Positions 48,818-57,880 of a stretch of DNA of 64,000 bases are shown in pieces. Both the position numbers and the translations under genes were made by a program. The stretch spans positions 124,001 to 188,000 of the forward strand of contig NZ_JAFCKJ010000014.1 in NCBI RefSeq assembly GCF_018130465.1, read 5' to 3'. A model generated the notes under the pieces. The model ran no database searches. It worked only from the letters and a program-made list of their open reading frames with translations, and was not told the DNA's origin. Position 1 is the stretch's first letter; every line of letters begins with the position of its first letter. Source of the DNA: Bradyrhizobium canariense. Lineage in GTDB: Bacteria > Pseudomonadota > Alphaproteobacteria > Rhizobiales > Xanthobacteraceae.

Positions 48818-49662
48818 TCCAGATCTCACCCCACGCTGAAGCCGCCCTCACCTGCACGCTGGACGAGCGCAGCCTTTATCTGCGCCGACTGGTCCTCGCT
48901 TCTGTCCGCTCCGCCGGACGCGGACATGTCGGTCCGGCATTGTCGCTGATCGAGATGGTCCGCGTACTCTACGACGACGTGCTGCGGATCGATCCGAACA
49001 ACCCGCGCGATCCGGCCCGCGACCGCGCGATCCTCAGCAAGGGACACGGGTGTCTGGCGCTCTACGCGCTGCTCGCCGATCGCGGCTTCTTTCCGCTGTC
49101 GGAGCTGGACGGCTTCTGCGGCCCCGACAGCATTTTGGGCGGACATCCCGAATACGGAATGGTGCCAGGGGTCGAGGCGTCGACCGGCGCGCTTGGACAC
49201 GGCCTGTCGATCGGTGTCGGCCTCGCGCTCGCCGCACGCATGCGCGAGCGCACCTACCGCACCTTCGTCCTGCTCGGCGACGGCGAGATCAACGAGGGAT
49301 CGGTGTGGGAAGCTGCCATGGGCGCGGCCAAGCACGGGCTCGACAATCTGGTCGCGCTGATCGACTACAACAAGCTGCAGAGCTACGGCCCCACCGATTA
49401 CGTCCTGCCGCTGGAGCCGCTCGCGGACAAATGGCGCAGCTTCGGCTTTGCCGTCCAGGAGCTCAACGGCCACGACGTCGGCGCCCTGCGCGCCGTCCTG
49501 AAGCAGGTCCCGGCCGTTCCGGGAAAACCCACCGCGATCATCTGCCATACCGTCAAGGGCAAGGGTCTGCCGGTCGCGGAATCCAACGCCGATTGGCATC
49601 ACAAGAACAAGCTGACCGACAGCGAGCTCGACGCCATCCGCGTCGCCGTCGGCGATTTTTGA
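48814..49662 (+). CDS. Transketolase, N-terminal (TPP-binding) subunit
   Basis: N-terminal half of a split transketolase, 282 aa. The thiamine-diphosphate/metal motif GDGEINEG is at 155-162, and the active-site histidines are in SKGHG (His78) and GALGHG (His129). The start is the GTG at 48814, overlapping the previous stop (GTGA). With the C-terminal subunit encoded 10 bases downstream it would transfer a two-carbon ketol unit between sugars. Central-metabolism transketolase is normally one chain of about 650 aa encoded elsewhere, so this copy probably has a special acceptor in the cluster's pathway. Confidence 0.92.
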   Translation: MIQISPHAEAALTCTLDERSLYLRRLVLASVRSAGRGHVGPALSLIEMVRVLYDDVLRIDPNNPRDPARDRAILSKGHGCLALYALLADRGFFPLSELDGFCGPDSILGGHPEYGMVPGVEASTGALGHGLSIGVGLALAARMRERTYRTFVLLGDGEINEGSVWEAAMGAAKHGLDNLVALIDYNKLQSYGPTDYVLPLEPLADKWRSFGFAVQELNGHDVGALRAVLKQVPAVPGKPTAIICHTVKGKGLPVAESNADWHHKNKLTDSELDAIRVAVGDF

Positions 49663-49672
49663 TCGGCCCCCC

Positions 49673-50632
49673 ATGCGCAACACCGCCATGAACATGGTCC
49701 ACAAGCTCGCCACGCGCGACGAGCGTGTGCTTTACATCGGCTCCGATCCGGGCGCGGGCACCTTGCGCGCGATGAGCAAGGAGTTTCCCAAGCGCCACCT
49801 GATCGAAGGCATTTCGGAAGCGCACATCATCGGCATGTCGGCCGGTCTCGCGATGGAAGGCTTCGTGCCCTACGTCAACACCATCGCCACATTCCTGACC
49901 CGCCGCTGCTACGAGCAAGTCGCCGTCGATCTCTGCCTGCACAATCTGCCGGTACGGCTGATCGCCAATGGCGGCGGGCTGGTCTATGCGCCGCTCGGCC
50001 CCACCCACCAGGCGATCGAGGACATCGCCATTATGCGGGCGCTGCCGAACATGACGGTGGTCTGCCCGTGCGATGCCGACGAAGCGGCGCGCCTGATGGA
50101 GCAAACGCTCGACTGGACTGGGCCGATCTACATCCGGCTCGGCAAAGGTGGCGACGCCGTCGTCTCGAGGGCCGAGCACGGCTTTGAGATCGGCAAGGCC
50201 ATCCTGATGCGGCCGCCCGGCGACGTCGTCATGATCACGACAGGCATCATGCTCCAGCGCGCACTCGCTGCGGCCGACCTGCTGGCCGCGCAGGGCATTC
50301 GTGCCGGCATCCTGCACATGCACACGGTCAAGCCCCTCGACACCGAGGCGCTGCTGCAAGCGATCCGGGGCACCAGGCTCGTGGCGACGCTGGAGGAGCA
50401 CGTGCCCTCCGGCGGCCTCGGCAGCGCAGTCGCGGAGGCGCTGATCGACAAGCTCGGCTCTGGCCTGCCCGCGATGCTGCGGTTGTCGCTGCCGGACCGG
50501 TTCATGCACAATTACGGATCGCAAGATTCGCTGCTGAAGAAGCACGGACTTTCCGCCGACGCCATTGCGACCTCGATCGAGCGCGCGCTCACCGCCTCGC
50601 ACACGTCCTATCCTCAACTTCATTCCACCTGA
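49673..50632 (+). CDS. Transketolase, C-terminal (pyrimidine-binding) subunit
   Basis: C-terminal half of the split transketolase, 319 aa. GISEAHIIGMSAGLAMEG contains the Glu that activates TPP, and the C-terminal ferredoxin-like domain has HVPSGGLGSAVAEAL. It forms the active enzyme with the subunit encoded just upstream. The gene is separated by 10 bases from that subunit and by eight from the first aminotransferase. Confidence 0.92.
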   Translation: MRNTAMNMVHKLATRDERVLYIGSDPGAGTLRAMSKEFPKRHLIEGISEAHIIGMSAGLAMEGFVPYVNTIATFLTRRCYEQVAVDLCLHNLPVRLIANGGGLVYAPLGPTHQAIEDIAIMRALPNMTVVCPCDADEAARLMEQTLDWTGPIYIRLGKGGDAVVSRAEHGFEIGKAILMRPPGDVVMITTGIMLQRALAAADLLAAQGIRAGILHMHTVKPLDTEALLQAIRGTRLVATLEEHVPSGGLGSAVAEALIDKLGSGLPAMLRLSLPDRFMHNYGSQDSLLKKHGLSADAIATSIERALTASHTSYPQLHST

Positions 50633-50640
50633 CGGGCCCC

Positions 50641-51747
50641 ATGCACGACGTTCGATATTCCTATCTGCTCGAGCAATTCTCCGACCCGGCACCGATCCTG
50701 GCCGAGATCGGCCGACTGGTGGCGACCGGTGACTTCACCCTGGGCAAGCCGGTCGCCGAATTCGAACGGCGCTTTGCCGAGCTGATCGGCGTGCGTCACG
50801 CCATCGGCGTCGGATCGGGCACCGATGCGCTCAAGCTGCCGCTCAAGGCGCTCGGCATCGGCCATGGCGACGAGGTCATCACCGCCGCCAACACCTTCAT
50901 CGCCACCGTCGGCGCCATCGCGGAGACCGGCGCGACGCCGGTGCTTGTCGACTGCGACGACTCCTTCTGCATGAACGTCGACTACGTCGAAGCCGCGATC
51001 ACGGAGAAGACCAAAGCGATCATGCCGGTTCAGTTGACTGGCGAGGTCACCGACATGGGCAAGCTGATGGCGATCGCCCAGCGTCGCAACATCCCCGTCG
51101 TCGAGGATTCCTGCCAGGGCATCCTGTCGGAGTTCGCGGGAAAACGGTCCGGCACCCACGGTATCGCGGCCGGCTTCTCCCTGCATCCACTCAAGAACCT
51201 CAACGTCTGGGGCGATGCCGGTGTCGTCGTCACCAATGACGACGGGATGAACGAGCGGCTTCGTCTGATCCGCAACCACGGCATGAAGAATCGCGACGAG
51301 ATCGCGATCCTCGGCTGCAATTCGCGGCTCGATTCCCTCCAGGCGGTGGTCGGCAACTGGCTGATCGGCCAGACCAGCGAGATCACGCGCCGTCGGATCG
51401 AGAACGCGGCCTATTACGACGCGGGCCTTGCCGGCCTGCCCGGCCTGCGCGTTCCGCCGCGCCGGCCCAACGTGAAGCACGTCTACCATCTCTACATGGT
51501 GTTCGCCGAGCGCCGCGACGAGCTCTACAAATACTGCCTGGACAACGGCATTGAAGCGAAGATCCACTATCCCATCCCGCTGTATCAGCAGGAAGGCCTC
51601 AAGCACCTCGGCTACGCGCCGGGCACCTTCCCGGTCACCGACCGCCATGCCCAGGAAGTCATCAGCTTCCCCGTCGACCAACATCTGACACGGGCGCAGC
51701 AGGACCGCGTCATCGAGATCGTCCGGAAGTTCTGCCATGGACGCTGA
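50641..51747 (+). CDS. DegT/DnrJ/EryC1/StrS family aminotransferase, copy 1
   Basis: PLP-dependent sugar aminotransferase of 368 aa. The Schiff-base lysine is Lys185 in SLHPLKNLN, the PLP-ring Asp is in VVEDSCQG (Asp156), and GVGSGTDALKLPLKAL is the phosphate-binding region. Enzymes of this family convert a keto-sugar nucleotide to an amino sugar; relatives that lack the lysine are dehydratases, but this one keeps it. Its 3-prime end overlaps the second aminotransferase by 11 bases. Confidence 0.93.
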   Translation: MHDVRYSYLLEQFSDPAPILAEIGRLVATGDFTLGKPVAEFERRFAELIGVRHAIGVGSGTDALKLPLKALGIGHGDEVITAANTFIATVGAIAETGATPVLVDCDDSFCMNVDYVEAAITEKTKAIMPVQLTGEVTDMGKLMAIAQRRNIPVVEDSCQGILSEFAGKRSGTHGIAAGFSLHPLKNLNVWGDAGVVVTNDDGMNERLRLIRNHGMKNRDEIAILGCNSRLDSLQAVVGNWLIGQTSEITRRRIENAAYYDAGLAGLPGLRVPPRRPNVKHVYHLYMVFAERRDELYKYCLDNGIEAKIHYPIPLYQQEGLKHLGYAPGTFPVTDRHAQEVISFPVDQHLTRAQQDRVIEIVRKFCHGR

Positions 51748-52855
51748 CACCGGGCGCCGGCGCATCAGTTACGTCAATCTTCCCGCGCAATTCGAGGAAG
51801 AGCGCGTTGAGATCATGCAGGCGGTCGAGGGTGTGTTTCGCCGCGGCGATTTCATCGGCGGCGCGGCCGTTGCGAAGCTCGAAGAGGAGCTCACCACCTA
51901 TCTCGGTTCGCCGCACGTGGTGACGCTGAATTCCGGCACCGATGCGCTGATCCTGTCCTTGAGGGCGCTCAACATCGGTCCCGGGGACGAGGTGATCACC
52001 CCGCCGAATTCGTTCGTGGCATCGACCGCCGCCATCATCGCCGTCGGCGCCACGCCGGTGTTTGCGGACGTGCTGCCGGACCAGAATATCGATCCAGCCG
52101 CGGTCGAGGCCGCCGTCACCTCGCGGACCAGGGCGATCATGCCGGTGCACCTGACCGGGCGCATGGCCGACATGAACCCGCTGATGGCGATCGCGGCCAA
52201 ACACGCTCTCGCCGTGATCGAGGACAGCGCGCAGGCCGTCGGCTCGACCTATGACGGGCGTATGAGCGGGACCATCGGAACGTTCGGCTGCTTCTCCGCC
52301 CACCCGCTGAAGAACCTCAATGCCGCCGGCGACGCGGGCTTCGTCGTCACCGCCGACGCCGGGCTTGCCGCGAGAATTCGCCGCCTGCGCAATCATGGCC
52401 TGATCAATCGCAGTGACGTCCAGGAATGGGGCATCGTGTCACGCCTCGACACGGTCCAGGCCGAGGTGCTTCGCATTCGCTTGCGTCACCTGCCCTCTGT
52501 CATCGAACGCCGGCGCCGCAACGCCGCGCAATACCGCGCCGAACTCGCCGGCCTTCCCCTGTTCATCCCGGTTTGCCGCAACATCGAGTTCAACACCTTC
52601 CACACCTTCGTCGTGCAGACGGACCGTCGCGACGACTTCCAGAAATATCTTGCCGACAAGGGTATCGAGACCGCGATCCACTATCCGGTACCAATCCACC
52701 TCCAGGAGGCGGCGGCGCATCTGGGTCACGGCCGCGGCGCGTTCCCGGTGACCGAACGGCAGGCGGATCAGATCCTCACGCTTCCCATCAACCAGTTTCT
52801 CTCGGCCTCGGACATCAGCTATGTTTGCGCGACCGCCCGGGAGTATTTTGCATGA
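51737..52855 (+). CDS. DegT/DnrJ/EryC1/StrS family aminotransferase, copy 2
   Basis: PLP-dependent sugar aminotransferase of 372 aa with Lys192 in SAHPLKNLN and Asp163 in VIEDSAQAVGS. It shares many stretches with the preceding gene (AIMPV-LTG, HPLKNLN, LRNHG, SRLD), so the pair looks like an old tandem duplication that has since diverged. Both keep the catalytic residues, suggesting two amination steps or a heterodimer. It overlaps the next gene by ATGA. Confidence 0.93.
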   Translation: MDADTGRRRISYVNLPAQFEEERVEIMQAVEGVFRRGDFIGGAAVAKLEEELTTYLGSPHVVTLNSGTDALILSLRALNIGPGDEVITPPNSFVASTAAIIAVGATPVFADVLPDQNIDPAAVEAAVTSRTRAIMPVHLTGRMADMNPLMAIAAKHALAVIEDSAQAVGSTYDGRMSGTIGTFGCFSAHPLKNLNAAGDAGFVVTADAGLAARIRRLRNHGLINRSDVQEWGIVSRLDTVQAEVLRIRLRHLPSVIERRRRNAAQYRAELAGLPLFIPVCRNIEFNTFHTFVVQTDRRDDFQKYLADKGIETAIHYPVPIHLQEAAAHLGHGRGAFPVTERQADQILTLPINQFLSASDISYVCATAREYFA

Positions 52856-53658
52856 CGGACACGGCTTTCCTCGAGGCCGATGAGCAGGCGCTGGCGCAAC
52901 GCTTCATCGACGACGGCTTCGTCACCACGCCGGCCGACGATCGCGCCGGGCTCGACCGGATCCAGCGGCGCGCCGCCGATCTCGCGGCGGACTATCTGAA
53001 GCTGCCGCACGGCAACGATCCCTATGCGATGCTCGACACCATCCACACCCGGGTAAATGTGGATGATCTCAACGGCCTGCGGCTGCACGTCTTCAACGGC
53101 CTCAACGCCGAGCCCTGGTTCCGGCCGACCTATTTCCGTCTGGCGCGCTCGACGATCGAGACCATCGTCGGCAACGAGCTCTGCATGCAGCGCCGCGTCA
53201 ATCTCAGCATCCAGCTGCCGGGCGATGATTCGTCGCTCCTCGCCACCCATTCCGACGTCTGGTCGGGCGACTCGCCGTTCGAGGTCGTGGTGTGGGTCCC
53301 GCTGGTCGACGTCCACCGCACCAAATCGATGTACCTGTTGCCGCCGTCCCTGAATGGCGACATGCAGGACCGCATGGCCAGCCTGCGCAGCGCCGAGGAA
53401 CTCTACAAGACCATCGAGCCGCACGCGACCTTCATCGAGATCCCCTACGGTCACGTGATGCTGTTCAACCAGACCCTGATGCACGGCAATCGCATCAACG
53501 AGGAAGCCGGCTCGCGCTGGAGCATGAACTGCCGCTTCAAGAGCATCATGTCGCCCTACGCGGACAAGCGGTTCGGCGAATTCTTCGAACCGATCCTGCT
53601 GCGCCCGGCGACACGCGTCGGCATGCAATACAAGCTGCCGGGAGGCTTCCATGGCTGA
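52852..53658 (+). CDS. 2OG-Fe(II) oxygenase of the sporadic carbohydrate cluster type
   Basis: Protein of 268 aa with a likely non-haem iron facial triad: His133 and Asp135 (THSDVW) and His211 (TLMHGN), plus Arg222 in GSRWS for 2-oxoglutarate. From recalled family knowledge it matches the 2OG-Fe(II) oxygenases found next to LIC12192-type proteins in scattered polysaccharide loci; here that partner is the next gene, overlapping by eight bases. A hydroxylation or oxidation of a sugar intermediate is the likely role, but no member's reaction is known to me. Confidence 0.82.
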   Translation: MTDTAFLEADEQALAQRFIDDGFVTTPADDRAGLDRIQRRAADLAADYLKLPHGNDPYAMLDTIHTRVNVDDLNGLRLHVFNGLNAEPWFRPTYFRLARSTIETIVGNELCMQRRVNLSIQLPGDDSSLLATHSDVWSGDSPFEVVVWVPLVDVHRTKSMYLLPPSLNGDMQDRMASLRSAEELYKTIEPHATFIEIPYGHVMLFNQTLMHGNRINEEAGSRWSMNCRFKSIMSPYADKRFGEFFEPILLRPATRVGMQYKLPGGFHG

Positions 53659-54043
53659 GCGAGCCGGCCATCGCGGCTATATCGGCGCCCGGCCGCTGAA
53701 CGGCAGCCGTACCCCGCAGCACGTCCAGAACATCGTGATCCGCGACTACGCGCGGCGGAAGAACCTGCATTATCTGCTCAGCGCCGCCGAGCACACCATG
53801 CAGGGCAGCTACATGGTGCTCGAGGACATCCTGGACGAGCTGCCGCGGTTGCGTGGCCTGATTCTCTACAGCATCTTCATGCTGCCGCCCGAAGAGGCAC
53901 GGCGGCGGGAAATCTACGACCGCGTGCTGAGCGAAGGTTGCGACCTGCACGCCGCCGTCGAGGAGATCACACTGTCGTCGCGCGACGGCATCCAGGCCGT
54001 CGAGGACATCCTGCTCGTCAACAAATTCGCGACCATCCTGTGA
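53651..54043 (+). CDS. LIC12192-family sporadic carbohydrate cluster protein
   Basis: Small protein of 130 aa. The pattern HRGYIGARPLNG, PQHVQNIVIRDYARR and GLILYSIFMLPP matches what I recall of the LIC12192 family, named from Leptospira and found only in certain sugar gene clusters. There is no signal peptide or membrane segment; the conserved Arg and Tyr residues hint at a sugar-phosphate-binding enzyme, but no activity is established. It overlaps the oxygenase upstream by eight bases, indicating coupled translation. Confidence 0.83.
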   Translation: MAERAGHRGYIGARPLNGSRTPQHVQNIVIRDYARRKNLHYLLSAAEHTMQGSYMVLEDILDELPRLRGLILYSIFMLPPEEARRREIYDRVLSEGCDLHAAVEEITLSSRDGIQAVEDILLVNKFATIL

Positions 54044-54068
54044 CGATGCCGCGGACCGGTTGGAGACA

Positions 54069-54734
54069 ATGACCGAGATCAACCTGCTCCAGCCGATGCA
54101 CGCATCGACCAAGCGGAACTACGTTCAGCGGGTGGTCGAGCACGACAAGGCGGAATCCGCCACTGTCGCGCGGCAATGGGGACACGACTACTGGGACGGC
54201 GACCGCCGCTATGGCTATGGCGGCTACCGCTACGACGGACGGTGGCGCCCGCTCGCCCAGACCCTGATCGACCGCTATGGCATCAAGCCCGGGATGAGCG
54301 TGCTCGATGTCGGCTGCGGCAAGGGCTATTTGCTCTACGAATTCACCCAGCTCGTCCCCGGCCTCACGATCGCCGGCATCGACATCTCCGACTATGGCAT
54401 CGCCAACGCCAAGGAGGAGGTGCGGCCGCAATTGAAGGTCGGCAGCGCCGTCGAGCTCCCCTATCCCGACCACAGCTTCGATCTCGTGGTATCGCTCGGC
54501 GTGCTCCACAATCTTCCGCTCGAGGACGTCTTCCGCGCCGTGCCGGAGATCGAGCGCGTTGGGCGTGGCGCCTCGAAATATCTGATGGTGGAATCGTTCC
54601 GCGACGAGCGCGAGAAGGCGAACCTGCTCTACTGGCAGCTCACTTGCCTGAGTTTCCACGGTCCGGAAACGTGGGCCTGGATCTACGACAAATGCGGGTA
54701 CCGGGGCGACCATGGGTTCATCTTCTTCGAGTGA
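54069..54734 (+). CDS. Class I SAM-dependent methyltransferase
   Basis: Methyltransferase of 221 aa with motif I VLDVGCGKGYLL (about residues 78-89), IAGIDISDYGI, and DLVVSLGVLHNLPL as motif IV. The ATG at 54069 is preferred; a TTG at 54060 is in frame. The N-terminal Trp/Tyr-rich segment (WDGDRRYGYGGYRYDG) is unusual and may form the acceptor site. Its last 23 bases overlap the cupin gene. Target unknown, likely a sugar hydroxyl or amine. Confidence 0.88.
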   Translation: MTEINLLQPMHASTKRNYVQRVVEHDKAESATVARQWGHDYWDGDRRYGYGGYRYDGRWRPLAQTLIDRYGIKPGMSVLDVGCGKGYLLYEFTQLVPGLTIAGIDISDYGIANAKEEVRPQLKVGSAVELPYPDHSFDLVVSLGVLHNLPLEDVFRAVPEIERVGRGASKYLMVESFRDEREKANLLYWQLTCLSFHGPETWAWIYDKCGYRGDHGFIFFE

Positions 54735-55332
54735 TGCAGCGGGCCTGCGCCGGCCGACTTCGCTGCGTGCGCAAAATCCCGAAGTGTATTATTCGGACGA
54801 CGCCATCGTCACGGCGGATGACGCCACGATCGCGGAACTGAAGCGCATCGCCGCAGGCAATCCGCGTCTGCGCAGCCGGCTGTGCACGCATCCCGATCCC
54901 TCGTCCGGCCTGCACGAGATGCTGATCGTGCATCATCGCGAGGCCTATGTGCGGCCTCACAAGCATTTTGGCAAACCCGAGTCGTTCCACGTCATCGAAG
55001 GCACCGCGCAGGTGGTGATCTTCGAGGATGACGGCCGCATTCGCGACGTGCTCGAGATGGCGCCTTACGGCCAGGGCAAGCGCTGCTATTACCGGATGCC
55101 CGAGCAGGTGTTCCACTCGATCCTGATCACCTCGGAATGGCTGGTGTTTCACGAAACCACCGCCGGTCCGTTCGATCCCTCCCGCACGGCATTTCCCGAC
55201 TGGGCTCCCGAGGGCAGCGATGCCGCCGAGGTCCAGGACTACGTCACGAAGGTTGGTGCGCTCGCCGCGGAGCATCTGGCGAGGCCAAAGATTTCAACCG
55301 CCGTCGCTGCTCGAGGAGTCCGCCGTGACTGA
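54712..55332 (+). CDS. Cupin-fold protein, WbuC-like
   Basis: Protein of 206 aa with one cupin domain: metal ligands are probably His83, His85 and Glu90 in RPHKHFGKPES, with His93 close by, and a second motif around the His in EQVFHSILITSEW. WbuC proteins occur in O-antigen clusters but their reaction is not established. The first 20 residues are Ser/Ala-rich and sit inside the overlap with the methyltransferase gene, so the true start may be later. Confidence 0.8.
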   Translation: MGSSSSSDAAGLRRPTSLRAQNPEVYYSDDAIVTADDATIAELKRIAAGNPRLRSRLCTHPDPSSGLHEMLIVHHREAYVRPHKHFGKPESFHVIEGTAQVVIFEDDGRIRDVLEMAPYGQGKRCYYRMPEQVFHSILITSEWLVFHETTAGPFDPSRTAFPDWAPEGSDAAEVQDYVTKVGALAAEHLARPKISTAVAARGVRRD

Positions 55333-55458
55333 TCGAGGATCCCGGTGCGGCAACTTAAGAATTGTGGCACGACCTGTGGCGCTATATAGGCTTCAACTGC
55401 GTGGCGTACCGCCCGAGGCGGCGATCTTTCCTTGCTTTTCCAGCATAGAGCCAAACCC

Positions 55459-56676
55459 GTGACCGATCATTGCCGCCTCTGCCATTCGACCAATTTGCGC
55501 CCGGTCATCGACCTCGGACAGATGCCGATAGCACATCGGCTTCGGCACAGCCGGGACGAACAGGACGAACGGTATCCGTTCGAGGTGCTGGCGTGTGGCG
55601 AGTGCGGCCTGCCCCAGATCGTCAAGCCGATCGATCCCGACATTCTGTATCGGCAGTTCAACTACAATTTCAGCAGCTGGAAGCCGGAGCCGCACCAGGT
55701 CGACGAGCTCGATACCATCGCCAAATTCTCGAACCATCAATCCGTGTTCGAGATCGGATGCAACGACGGCCTGTTCATGGACAGGCTTCGCGAACGCGGT
55801 GCGAGGGTTTTGGTGGGCGTCGAGCCCAACCCGGTGTCGGGCAAGATCGCCCGCGAGCGCGGCATCAAGGTCTATGCCGACATGATCAGCCCGGCGCTCT
55901 GTCATGACGCGGCCGCAGAGGCCGGCAAGTTCGACCTCGTCGTCTCGCGACAGGTGCTGGAGCACATCGTAGACTTCGAGAACTTTTTCGACTGCGTGAA
56001 GATCGCGCTCAGCGACGACGGGCTGCTGTTCATCGACGTGCCTGATTTCGCGCCGGGATCGACGGCGGGCGACCTCTCGGTCCTCTGGGAAGAGCACGTC
56101 AGCTACTTCACCGAGCCGACGCTGCTTGCGTTGCTGGCGCGCCACGGCTTCGAGGCGGTGTCGGTGAAGAAATACAATTTCAGCGGCGGCAGCCTTGCGA
56201 TCGCAGCGCGCCGTGCCGCGGGCGCGGTGACGGCGCCGCCAGCGCCGGCTGGCGTCGGCGAGAAATTCGGCCAGCGCGCAAGGGAGTATGGCGCGCGGCT
56301 CCGCCCGATCCTCGCCAAGGCCCGCGCCAACGGCGCCGAGATCGCCATCTACGGCGCCGGCTGCCGCGCCTGCACCTTCACCAATGCCCATGGACTCGCG
56401 GATCTCGTCGACCTCTCGGTCGACGACCAGAAAGAGCGTCAGGGCTTGTTCCTGCCCGGCACCGGCATTCCGATCCGTTCGCCGGAGGACCTCGCCGGCA
56501 AGTCGGGTCCGCTCGTCTGTCTTCTCGCCGTGAACCAGGAGAACGAAGACAAGGTCAGCAGCCGGCTGCGCGAAAACGTGAAGCGTCCGCTCCACATCGT
56601 TTCGATCTTCGCGCCCTCGGACATCTGGAGCGAACTCGATCGCCTCGAGGCGGCCGCAGGGTCGCGGCATGGCTGA
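55459..56676 (+). CDS. Class I SAM methyltransferase with N-terminal zinc-binding domain, second copy
   Basis: Protein of 405 aa of the same three-domain type as the one at 41257-42525: CRLC (Cys5, Cys8) and CGEC (Cys46, Cys49) zinc site, SAM motif EIGCNDG at 98-104, and the C-terminal domain with AIYGAGCRACTF. The GTG at 55459 is chosen because it starts directly before the zinc domain; a TTG at 55432 lies upstream. C-methylation of a keto-sugar is the likely reaction. It is 126 bases after the cupin gene, so a second transcription unit may start here. It overlaps the next gene by eight bases. Confidence 0.88.
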   Translation: MTDHCRLCHSTNLRPVIDLGQMPIAHRLRHSRDEQDERYPFEVLACGECGLPQIVKPIDPDILYRQFNYNFSSWKPEPHQVDELDTIAKFSNHQSVFEIGCNDGLFMDRLRERGARVLVGVEPNPVSGKIARERGIKVYADMISPALCHDAAAEAGKFDLVVSRQVLEHIVDFENFFDCVKIALSDDGLLFIDVPDFAPGSTAGDLSVLWEEHVSYFTEPTLLALLARHGFEAVSVKKYNFSGGSLAIAARRAAGAVTAPPAPAGVGEKFGQRAREYGARLRPILAKARANGAEIAIYGAGCRACTFTNAHGLADLVDLSVDDQKERQGLFLPGTGIPIRSPEDLAGKSGPLVCLLAVNQENEDKVSSRLRENVKRPLHIVSIFAPSDIWSELDRLEAAAGSRHG

Positions 56677-57880
56677 GGACAAGCTCTTCAACTACTACGA
56701 ACGTCAGGACGTCCTGCCGACGTTCGGGAATTTCAAATCCGCCGCCGAACTCGAAGCCTATGCCGGCGTGCGGCGCGAGTTGTTTTCGGACAAGCTGGTG
56801 CTGCCGCCGCGGTTGTTCCGCGACGCAGACGTGCTCGAATTCGGCCCCGATTCCGGCGAGAACGCGCTGGTGTTTGCGGGCTGGGGCGCAAACATGACGC
56901 TCGCCGAGCCGAACCGGCATGCGCACGCGAAAATCCAGGCTTACTTCGCGCATTTCAGCCAAGCCCAACGTCTCCGCGAACTCGTGTCGTTCGATGTCGA
57001 AGGATTTCGCAGCGAACGTCAATTCGACATCATCGATGCCGAAGGATTCATCTACACGGTGCAGCCGACCGAAAATTGGCTCGGCATCTTTCACCGGCTG
57101 CTCAATCCGGACGGTTACGCCGTCGTGTCCTACTACGAGCGCTATGGCGGCTTCTTCGAGCTCGCGCTCAAGGCGATTCATGCGGCCGGCAAGGTGCTGA
57201 CGGGCCGTCCCGGGCTCGAAACGGCGAAGATGCTGTTCGACGCGAAATGGAACAGCATCCCGCATACGCGCAGCTTCGAATCCTGGCTGATGGACGTGCT
57301 CGAAAATCCCTTCGTCCGGCACCGCTACTTCCTCGACGCGGGAGCCTTGTGTACGGCGGCACACGAGCAGGGATTCGATATCCATTCGGCGTGGCCCGCC
57401 TATCGCGACAGCCTGGACGTCTACTGGCACAAGAAGGTCCTGTCCGATGACGAGAAGCTGCGGCGCGCGGCGCGCCATCTCGGCCGCAGCCGTCTGAGCT
57501 TCCTCGGCGGACGGAAGCTCTATCTGGCCGGCAAGACCGAAGCGGTCGACGCGATCTCGGCTTCGATCGAGACACTGGTTCTCGATGTCGATGCGATGAT
57601 TGACGACCCCTTCGGCGCCAGCCTGCCCCGCGTGATCGCGAGCCTCGCGTCGCTGCGCGAGACGATACGGACGACGGAAATTCTCGCCGACGATGCTTCC
57701 GACGTCGACGCCATCATCGCGACCCTCGACAGCTTCCATCGTATCTTTGGCGCGATCGCGCGACGGGATGTGTCCGCGGTCACCGCCCTCACCCAGTCAG
57801 ACCCGGCTTTCATCAACACCTGGGGACAGCCGGCGCATTTCCTCGTCATCCGGAGCGCTTCGAGGGATCCTAGCAAGTGA
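56669..57880 (+). CDS. SAM methyltransferase-like protein with a long C-terminal extension
   Basis: Protein of 403 aa. Residues about 50-150 resemble a class I methyltransferase: VLEFGPDSGENALVF as motif I (55-69), FDIIDAEGFIYTV and a GYAVVSYYER beta strand. The last 250 residues, including a helical part with many Asp/Ala residues (about 280-360), match nothing I recognise. It overlaps the methyltransferase before it and the oxidoreductase after it, so it belongs to the same operon. Function beyond probable methyl transfer is unknown. Confidence 0.72.
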   Translation: MAEDKLFNYYERQDVLPTFGNFKSAAELEAYAGVRRELFSDKLVLPPRLFRDADVLEFGPDSGENALVFAGWGANMTLAEPNRHAHAKIQAYFAHFSQAQRLRELVSFDVEGFRSERQFDIIDAEGFIYTVQPTENWLGIFHRLLNPDGYAVVSYYERYGGFFELALKAIHAAGKVLTGRPGLETAKMLFDAKWNSIPHTRSFESWLMDVLENPFVRHRYFLDAGALCTAAHEQGFDIHSAWPAYRDSLDVYWHKKVLSDDEKLRRAARHLGRSRLSFLGGRKLYLAGKTEAVDAISASIETLVLDVDAMIDDPFGASLPRVIASLASLRETIRTTEILADDASDVDAIIATLDSFHRIFGAIARRDVSAVTALTQSDPAFINTWGQPAHFLVIRSASRDPSK

